35,022 bases of DNA from Fomitopsis serialis. Taxonomy: Eukaryota > Basidiomycota > Agaricomycetes > Polyporales > Fomitopsidaceae. Shown one piece after another: positions 27,029-35,022 of the stretch. The DNA lies in contig NW_025955364.1 in assembly GCF_022376445.1 (NCBI RefSeq), forward strand, positions 1 to 35,022. Reading direction: 5' to 3'. Numbering within the stretch: the first letter of the stretch is position 1; the number at the start of each line of letters is the position of its first letter. Both the position numbers and the translations under genes were made by a program. The notes under the pieces are model-generated. The model saw only the letters and a list, made by a program, of their open reading frames with translations, was not told where the DNA came from and made no database searches.

Positions 27029-30000
27029 ATGCAGGCTCGCACTAGAGCCAATGCGCCCGCGCCGCCCCTGATCGGCGAGCGCATCCTCAAGTCGTTCAAC
27101 GACGACGACGACGGCACCCATGGCCGCAATCCCAGCGTCCTCACCACCTCCCTCTCTCCCCGCAGACCCAATGGCCAGAGGAGCAACCTCAGTCTCCGCT
27201 CCGCCGCCAGCACCTTCAGCACTGGCAGGACGGAGCCGACCTCGCCGCGGCCAGGGTCAGGCCGCACGCCCCGCCCAATCCCAGCGCCTGACCCGATCAT
27301 CACCATATCCGCCGCGTCCAACCCAAACAAGGAGTCCCTTGACAACAGCAACCACTTCACTCCCTCCGCCTCCCGCGCCCGCAGCCCCTCCGCCGCAGAG
27401 CCCGCCGCTCACGACGACGACGACGAAGAGGACGACTACGTGACCGTCGACCTCCCTGGCCCCGACTCCCAGTCCATCGCATCGCGTCCGGACAAGGCGT
27501 CGCGCATTCTCGGCATCAGGCACCGCAAAGAAATGGAACCCATTCCTGCGTCCAACCGCACCTCCCTCGCGTCCGCGCGGTCCGCTCGTACAGCACCTAA
27601 CACCACTGTCTCGGCCCCTCCGCCGGCGGCGGGCCCCACTCTGCCGTTAGCATCGCTGTATGTCGTGTCTGGGCTACCGAAAAGTCCGCATACATGGACG
27701 CTTGCCGATCCGGACTCGGTGATGGGCCTCCATCACACAGACGGTGCCGTAGGCAGGTGGTGGCGACCTGAGGTGCTGGGCAGCACAGTGAGTCCTGGTG
27801 CAGGAGGTGGCGGCAAGCGTAAGAAGAAGGGTAAGCATGACGACGGCACACCCGTTTTCAGCAGCCAGGGACACCTGAGCAAGCAGGATGTGGGCAAGAT
27901 GCTCTCGAAGGCGTTGAAGGTGCCTCCTTCCATCTCTGCATCATGCCAACGGGCCAACTGACGATCTGCGTGTTGCCCCGCCCTTGTTTGATTTTGACAG
28001 CTCTCCTTCCCGCGCGAAGTCGAGATCATCGCATCGACTCTGCAACCTGCGTCGACTGTGCACACGTTCACGTACACACTCCCCGCCCCGCGACACCGCT
28101 CGCGCCCACGCCCTCGACGGACCTTCTCCGCGCGTCCGTGATGACCGCCAACTCGGACCCACGCGCCTCCATCCTCTCATTTCCCTAGCCTATGGTGACG
28201 ACCCTTCCGTTCCGCACGCCCGTCCTCCGCGTTTCTGGGCCCCTCTGGGTTCTCTCGCAGGGGCACGGTGGCAGCGCAGACCTCGGCCAGGCGCAAAGCC
28301 GACGTCGAACCAGATCACCTACCATGGTGTTTGCCTCACCGTCTGGTCCCACGCCGACGCCGAGCGCACCGCGGCCATCCGCCGTACGCTCGAGGCGAGT
28401 CGGCCGCGGAAGGAGAGCGGGCAGAGCAGCCTTGCGCGTGTGAAGGGCCATAGGCACGGGAGCGATGCGAGCAGCCATGTGGACCCCACTACGCAGGCGC
28501 GCCGCCGTGCGCGATGAGTGCCCGTGGGCCGTGGGGCGCAGGCACGGACGCGGAAACCGACGTGGATGTGGACACAGACGGGGAGGGCGGGGGTTAGTGA
28601 GAGCGAGTTTGAGGTCGCGAGTACGGTGGGCCATGGCCCTGGTGAGAGCACACTATTCTTGCCCGGTGATACGGTGTTTTGGTTGCCGTACGCGCTCAGT
28701 AAGTGTTCAACGTTACTTTTCGACGCCAGTGGAGTGCTGAGTGTGCGATTGAACAGCTCTCGTCTCGCGGTTCCCCATCTATGATCTCATGCGCGACTAC
28801 CTGACGCTGTCTTGGGCGCGCTTCTCCAAGGATGTGCAGTCACATACTCTGCAGATCAGCAAGATCCTCTCGCATCCTGCGCCTCGTGCAGGCGAGCTCG
28901 TGCGTCTCGATGCCTCCGCGTCGGCGAGCAGTTCCAGCACAGAGACGAATCTAGAGGTAGTCGCGCGTTTCCCTGGCGGATTGGACTTTGGCCGAGGCTT
29001 GGTCGACGTCAACTTCACCATGTGGCCGCTATTCAAGTGTCTGAACATCGACAACATCCTTACCATCTGTGAGGTGCGTAGCCTTATGTCGCCAACCTTG
29101 CACAGCGTGTATTAATTTTGACTGATCGACCGCCATACAGATCGCCCTCGCGCCCACGGGCAGGATCCTCTTCTTCTCGCGGCACCCCGCAATCCTGGGC
29201 ATTGCCGTGCACACGATCAAGTACCTCGTCGAGCTGCGCGGTTGGAGCGGTGTCGCACTCGCGACGGTGCACTCGCGCGACGCGAAGATCTACGTCGACG
29301 ACCCCGGCCCGTGGATTATCGGCCTCGCGACGGAGGCGCGCTACTGCGTGCGCCCGCCGCCAGAGGTGTGCGTCGTGGATCTGGACATCAACTATCTCAA
29401 CTGCCCCGCGCCGCCGTCCGGCACAGTCTCGACGAAACAGCAGCGTGATAGGTACCGCCAACGCTTGCTTGCTGCGTTCGAGCCTCATTACCACCCTGAT
29501 CACTGCGTTCCGAGGTGCGTAGATGACATTACGTGAGAAGGGTATGTGCTGACGTGGTGTATGCAGTGAGTTCAAGGAGGCGTTCCCTGCAGGCCGGTTC
29601 AGGCCTGTCTGCAAGATCCAGGCGAAGAGGGGCGCAGCCTCGACCGCCGTGGCGGACATGGTCAAGCCTCCGGAATGGTGGCATTCCACCCGCATCATCC
29701 AGGCGTTTGACAGCGTCCTGGCAGACAAGGTGTGTGTGCGATGCATCGCCGCCTCTTTGCGCTATTTCTGACGATGTGCAATGGACTGCGCAGATGAAGA
29801 GACCATCATTACTGAAGCGGATCAGTTCCTTCGGCTCCGTGCGTCCCCCGCCGAGGCTCTCTCAAGCGGAGCAGCACATCCAGATGTCGATTCGCAAGCG
29901 AGCGACGGCCTTCGTCGATGCGCGCGACGAGCTGGAGACGAAGATCGGGCGACTGTCACGCCGCCTGAACTTCCTCATGACGGAGTCCGACCTCTGGAGA

Positions 30001-31443
30001 GAGAAGTTTGTCACGTTCGAGCAGTATGCTGAGAAGCTCAGCGTGGAGGCAAGCGAGCTCCGCTCGAAGATCAACAAGGAGCAGAGGGAGACGAAGCGGC
30101 TGTCTAGCGTCATCACGCTCACGGCGGTGGAGAAGTCGAAGCTTCAAAATCGTGCGTATATCGCTCTCATCGGCCTCGTTCCGGTTTCGCTGACAGACTG
30201 TATAGAACTGAGAGATACGGAAGACGCTCATACCAAGGCCCTCACTGAGCTGCAGCAGATGCAACAGGCGATGGAGAAGATGGAGGAGGAGCGTGCGGAG
30301 ATGATCGCCGAGGTCGAAGCGCAGATCGAGCGTGCCCTCGCGAACATGGCCGTGGACGTAGACGTGGACGACTCAGAGTACGGCGGCTCGCGTCCAAACA
30401 GCCGTATGTCCTCGCGGTCCGCCCCCAGCGGCTACCCTGCGTACTCGCGTTCCAGGGGCCTCCGCTCGTTTGGGACCGACTCTACGTTGGCGGAGTCTTT
30501 CGACGATGATGTTCTGGAGCCTGAGAGCCACCATCGGTTTGCCACTGAACCTCTGGCTGAAGTGGAAGAGGAAGAGGAGGAAGACCCCAAAAAGAAGCGG
30601 TTCTCCAAGATGGACCATCGGCAGGGACAGGACGGCATGTCCGCTGTCGACGAGGGCATCAGTCAGAAGAGTGATAAGATTGCTCAGAAGGTGCTTGAGA
30701 TCCAGCGGAAGGTTAGTGTTTACTTGTACTGTAGCGACTGGAGCTCGTGCTTACATGAATTACTGCAGCTTGAATCTGCCTTGGCTGCAGATGTTCAGCG
30801 GCGTTCCCAGGAGAGCCACCATAGCGAGAGCGATATGTCCGAGTCAACAAGGTCTCGTCGTCGCCCGAGCAAAGCTGCCAGGTCGTACGGGCAGCAATCT
30901 CGAAGCTCGAGCAAGCGAAACTTCACTTCGCCCCTCCTCGAGCTGCACCCCAACCGGTATCCAGGGAGAAGAAACCTGAGGCGTCCGAACCGAAGACCTC
31001 TAGTGAACGTGACACCACTAAACAGACTCTCGAGCTTCCAACTCTGCGGACGAGCTCGTCTACGGTGTCGAATGCGACCGTGTCCACCACACCACGCAGC
31101 GCGATTACGCCGACCACGCCTTCGCTGTCGATCGGTGGCACAAGTGTTACCACGGACGACGAAGACACCGATTCCAGAGTGCGTACTCGAGTAGTCGAGA
31201 GTCAGCTACGGCAGTCTCGATAACGCTGTCAAGACTGAACACGGCAGCGACAGTGAACAAGGGACCCCAACTGCATCGGAGAAGTCTCCTTTCGATGCCC
31301 TGAAGAGTCCTTATTCCAAGAGCAGAGAACGTGGGTCGAGCACCAGTACTGTGGGCCAAGGCATCCGTAGCGATGGCGCGAGAAACAGTATGGACTCGGA
31401 GACTATCATCACTGCTCGTCCAACTGTCCTCAGCAGTTCTTGA
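27029..31443 (+). CDS. DENN-domain protein (probable Rab GEF), about 1300 aa, frame breaks
   Basis: DENN proteins exchange GDP for GTP on Rab GTPases. Exons are 27029-27919, 28001-28698, 28757-29073, 29141-29514, 29567-29729, 29794-30151, 30206-30711 and 30769-31443. In order: a disordered N terminus (acidic DDDDEEDDYVTVDLP); uDENN with LSFPREVEIIASTLQP and ITYHGVCLTVWSHADAER; cDENN with DTVFWLPYALTLVSRFPIYD and FPGGLDFGRGLVDVNFTMWP; dDENN-like VCVVDLDINYLNCP to FKEAFPAGRFRP. A long coiled coil follows (ATAFVDARDELETKIGRLSR onwards), then a Ser/Thr/Lys-rich tail ending RPTVLSSS. Exon 2 breaks frame: it enters in one phase, but the uDENN box and the next junction need a net shift of one base, and an in-frame TGA stands at 28515. 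The last exon seems to leave and regain its frame (about 30890 and 31170-31210). The DENN core from 28757 to 30711 is intact. Confidence 0.82.
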
Positions 31444-31706
31444 ACTCGTCGAGTGGTGCTCAACTCTATTTATACATTCACATTATAATTTGTCTTCATT
31501 TGCTCACTGCACTAGTCCCACACTGTCGCGTCACCTCTTCGGACTCATTTACCTCGATGCCTTCTTGCCTCATACCGGTCGCTATGTTTTCTCGGGACTC
31601 TTCACGGTTCGATACATTCATATACGTTACTCGTCATGCGTACATACATTCGCGAGATACTATCAATACAGTATATGATCTCTTCTACAACTGATGTGCG
31701 GTGCGT

Positions 31707-34700
31707 CTACGAGTCCATTCGCCTCCTGGCGTTGAACGCCTTCACTACTGTGGCAACTTGTCCGAAAAACCATGACTGCGAATTTTTGTCCGGGATAAAG
31801 ACAAACTTGTCGTGATCCTTACCCGACTTATGAGCAAATCGAATGCCGGTGTCTTCAATTGTCACGCCTTGGACGAATGTGAAAGGCAATTCCCAATCCA
31901 ACCGGAGTTTGTTCGACCAGAACGACAGTACTCTTGTCGTTGTCAACAACACGACATTGTCGCTGCCAGGAGATCTGTTTCAAAAGACAGGTGAGTGATA
32001 GTAACGTTGCACCGATTGCGAGGCATACTCATGTGCGCTACATAGGGTCCTGTCGATAGGCTCCGTTATTCAGGTCTTCAACCAATACTGGCCAAGGCCT
32101 CTCGCTCGGAATACGGCTAGAGAGAGCAGTGATAGATCACGATACTGAGTAATGCTTGCTACTGACCACCAGGACCCATCAGAAGGTACGAGACGCGGCT
32201 GTATTCGGACTGAGTACCGCAGTTTATCGAATATACAGCCTGACACTGACCATTCTTACGCGATCTCGGGCTGGATTGTCGAAGACGGTCGTAGTATTCC
32301 GAATCCTGTAGTGTGTCAGTCACTCCGCCAGCTTCAATAGTGGCACTACAACTTACCTTCACTGACGTTCGAGACCAGGTCGAACACACCAATGACTGGC
32401 TTCGTAACAGCGCTGGACCCCGTAGTCAATACTTCGGCACATACTCATTAGTCAAGGGCCATACCCGATGAGCCCTTTCCCACGCCTTTGAAGAATCCTC
32501 CTGCTCCTTCCGATTCTGCGCCCTCCAACGGCTTCAGCTGGTGACTGGTGTGAATAGCGGCTGCTTCTTCCTGTCTCGTTCACTTACCAGAACACCCTCC
32601 ATGCCACTAGCTACACTGCTCGCAAATGCTTCCGCCCAGAAGTTACGCCATAGCTAATGGAGAGACTCAACAACTTTGTGCAGAATGGTGAGGGAACGAC
32701 TCACATCGCATGACGAGGCCGATTTCGTCTCTGGTTCATTCGTCGACGTAGCTGATACTCGGGTCGAACGTGGTGGCAGAAAGTCCTAAGGCGAGTTAGT
32801 ATTCTCCAATGACTGCAAGACTAAGATTACCTTTGCCAACGCTACTCGTGAACTTGGTCATACTATCCGAGAACCCAAAGACAGTCTTCTTCACAAACTT
32901 GCAGCACCCTGCGCATCGGTTGACTTATTCAGCCGTCTACACGGGCATCATCTCTTCTCACCTTGGCAATACCAACACCTAGTTCGGAGTTTCCGTGCAT
33001 GACAGCACCATGAAGGGCTCGTAGAAGATATCAGCCACGCCAGAGCTGACATTGTTGAACAAGCCAACGGGGTGCCGATGAAGTCGGCTGATCCGAGGAT
33101 GCGATACAATTGGCGTAAGATTTCTTGTCGATAGTGGTGCATTATCCTCCCCTGCAGATCTGGCAGGGTCAGGCGCATATCCTTGATTGCCAATGCATTC
33201 ATCTCCAACGGTGCGTCATTAATGTTACCAATAGCCATTGTGATGGCATTGATGACCACGGCGAAAGGGTTTCGTATACTGAGACTACGAGGAGTTAATT
33301 ATGATGGAATCATGCATCAATGTCAACTCACTTGTCCTCGGAGTTCAGACGTTCAGTGCGCATGAAGGATATAGCCAATCGGATGGGCTGCAACTCCAAC
33401 ACTTCGAAATACAGGTCCTGACCTGACGTCGTAGAGAGATCGGGCTCCTTGATGTCCTCGGGGAATGGAATGAGACACTAGGACATATATGAGAACAATT
33501 AGAATACCCGTCAATCGTCACTTACTCTTCTTGACCCTGGTCCAAGACGCGCCCTTGATCTGGGTAAGATCATACAACGCATATAGAAAGTCTTCATCGG
33601 CTCTATGGTGAGGCTTGTAGCAGAATGGAACAGTACTTGACGAAGAAGACACCATGCTCTGCAGGGTCCAAATGAGCCCTTGCTCCCAAAGCACTAACTC
33701 AACCTACGTTGGTCTTTCAGCCAGATCATCGAGCCCTGGATCGTTGGTAGCGACGCAACACCGACCGATTCTTTGGATATGGGCGTTGTTGGAGGACAAC
33801 GGGGAAGAGCGTCATGCAGCTGGTTGTCGATCTGGAGACTGCCGCAAGACAGATTGACGGACTGAGAGACCGCGCTATCTGCGTACTCGAACTTGAGAAC
33901 GTTAGTCGAGACATAGACAACTTCCGTCATCTTCCTGTTGATGAGTGAGACTCCAATACCCTCAAAATCCAGCGCCACAAGTAAAGATGGTTGCACTTCT
34001 TCTTGCACCGCCTCAAAGACATCTTGACTACTGCTCATTGTGTCCTGTCTGGTGAGACCACCGAATTACTGCGCTTCGGCGGTAGAGACTTTGCGCTGGA
34101 TTGTAGTTGGTGACCGTAGGACTTGCTTATGGCCATCAGCCCGAACATCGAGCGACACTGCGCGCACAGCTTGACGATCCTACGAAGAATCCCTATGACG
34201 GTTTCGTGGATATGAACACCCGCACCCACTTTGAAGCGGAAAGGCACAAGGTCACCAATTTCCATGATGTCGACAGCACGCGATGATCATTGAGGCAAGA
34301 ATGATTTTCTTGTCCCTTGCGGCAGGGAAATCCATGCATAGTCAACGCTTGATTTTCGCGGCACCGTGTAAGTTGGATAGGTCTTCGTGGCGGGCTCCTG
34401 TCCGGTCCGTGTCTGATCCTGTGCACATGTCAGCAGGAGGGAGTAGTCAGAAACCTGGGCACGCACCGTCTGAGAGAACGTGAAGTCGAAATCACTGTCA
34501 TTCTCGATCGTGAAAGGCCAGCCCTCGGATGCGTCGGTGATGAAGATGAAGATACTGGACCCATTCATTCGCACATCCGTGCGCATCAGGGTTGATACCC
34601 CCAGGCTTCTGCAAACGGAAATGCATGGAGCCGATGTCCTCCATATTGATTGGGGCGGACCTGGAGCATCGATTAGCAGACCACGAAGATGATGAAGTCC

Positions 34701-35022
34701 ATAGAAGTACCATTGCGCATTCAGACCAGGGTATGCCACGGTGAGAGCTTATCATCGGTAGAACGAATGAAATGCAGAGGACAGCGCTCTCCGGAATTCA
34801 GCTCGTACTTTCCTCTAGGCGCGACGCCGTGTTCGCGGAAAGCAATCGCCTCTGGACTGTTATTTTTGATGATGAACCGTGGACTTAGGACAATGACCTT
34901 CGTTAGCTTGTACTTGCCGACACCTTCTGACCACGAAAGGCCGACTTGGATCTCTTCCGACTTCCGACTTTGAGACGGGATGACAAGCCTCGTGTCTGCC
35001 GCAGGCGCTTCGAGAGCTACCA
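31707..35022 (-). CDS. VPS13: VPS13 lipid-transfer protein, C-terminal part, many frame breaks, 5' end outside window
   Basis: VPS13 is a bridge-like lipid transfer protein at membrane contact sites. Only the C-terminal part (roughly 900-1000 residues) is here, ending at the stop 31707. From the window edge: an SHR-binding/VAB-type segment GKYKLTKVIVLSPRFIIKNN, AIAFREHGVAPRGK; INMEDIGSMHFRLQKPG; DGSSIFIF-like and EGWPFTIENDSDFDFTFSQT; MEIGDLVPFRF; LDFEGIGVSLINRKMTEVVY; INDAPLEMNALAIKDMRLTL with MHHYRQEILRQLYRILGSAD (VPS13_C region); and finally LLTTTRVLSFWSNKLRLDWE, GVTIEDTGIRFAHKSGKDHD and SQSWFFGQVATVVKAFNARR. Introns with good ends occur at 34710-34661 and 34466-34419. Frame changes are frequent, near 34745, 34600, 34333, 34300, 34275, 34200, 33800, 33065 and 32990 among others, yet both flanks stay conserved. 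The reader should treat the product as unproven. Confidence 0.85.

Noticed and set aside
1..35022. tRNA or rRNA genes, CRISPR arrays, bacterial-type operons or ribosome binding sites
   Set aside because: None seen, and spliced genes with eukaryotic signals throughout make bacterial features inapplicable.

Overview
The window looks like nuclear DNA of a filamentous basidiomycete, most likely an Agaricomycete. Coding DNA is GC-rich, and nearly every gene is cut by several introns of about 47-80 bp with GT..AG ends and CTNAC-like branch points. The gene families are fungal housekeeping genes plus a lineage-type tandem expansion. The assignment to Agaricomycetes is inference from protein resemblance and intron style; I could not run a search. 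I rebuilt exon structures by hand from reading frames and splice phase, and give them where phase closes exactly.

Layout. (1) 0.7-8.8 kb, all minus strand: a tandem array of five paralogous alpha/beta-hydrolase genes. Four are intact (362, 362, 359 and 354 aa) with the same four-exon structure and intron phases. The fifth and most upstream is a pseudogene that lost its nucleophile. (2) 9.06-9.94 kb, minus: the mitochondrial Fe-S J-protein co-chaperone JAC1/HSCB. (3) 10-11.8 kb: non-coding DNA with a strand-asymmetric G-rich degenerate minisatellite, a 31-bp-arm hairpin and a relic RNase H domain of a non-LTR retrotransposon. (4) 11.8-15.8 kb, plus: a DysF (peroxin/dysferlin) domain protein, then a TMEM135-like (PMP52 family) membrane protein of seven exons. 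(5) 16.4-20.4 kb: a complex I NDUFS6-type zinc subunit (minus) and the HSP104 disaggregase (plus) fire divergently from a 346-bp promoter that carries heat-shock elements and a TATA box. (6) 20.6-25.05 kb: an unrecognised conserved-looking 578-aa protein (minus) and a NIPA-type magnesium transporter (plus), divergent from a 242-bp promoter. (7) 25.05-27.03 kb: no gene I can model, with traces of an unrecognised minus-strand gene. (8) 27.0-31.4 kb, plus: a DENN-domain protein. (9) 31.7-35.02 kb, minus: the C-terminal part of VPS13, cut by the window edge, converging on the DENN gene.

Several genes serve proteostasis and organelles: HSP104, JAC1, NDUFS6, and the lipid or organelle membrane proteins VPS13, TMEM135-like and DysF. 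This is not an operon-like system. The clearest unusual biology is the hydrolase array. The clearest sequence oddity is a rising density of frame breaks to the right of 23 kb: one in NIPA, several in DENN, ten or more in VPS13. Flanking amino-acid motifs and splice sites stay intact, which looks more like uncorrected indel errors than old pseudogenes, although pseudogenisation cannot be excluded from sequence alone.
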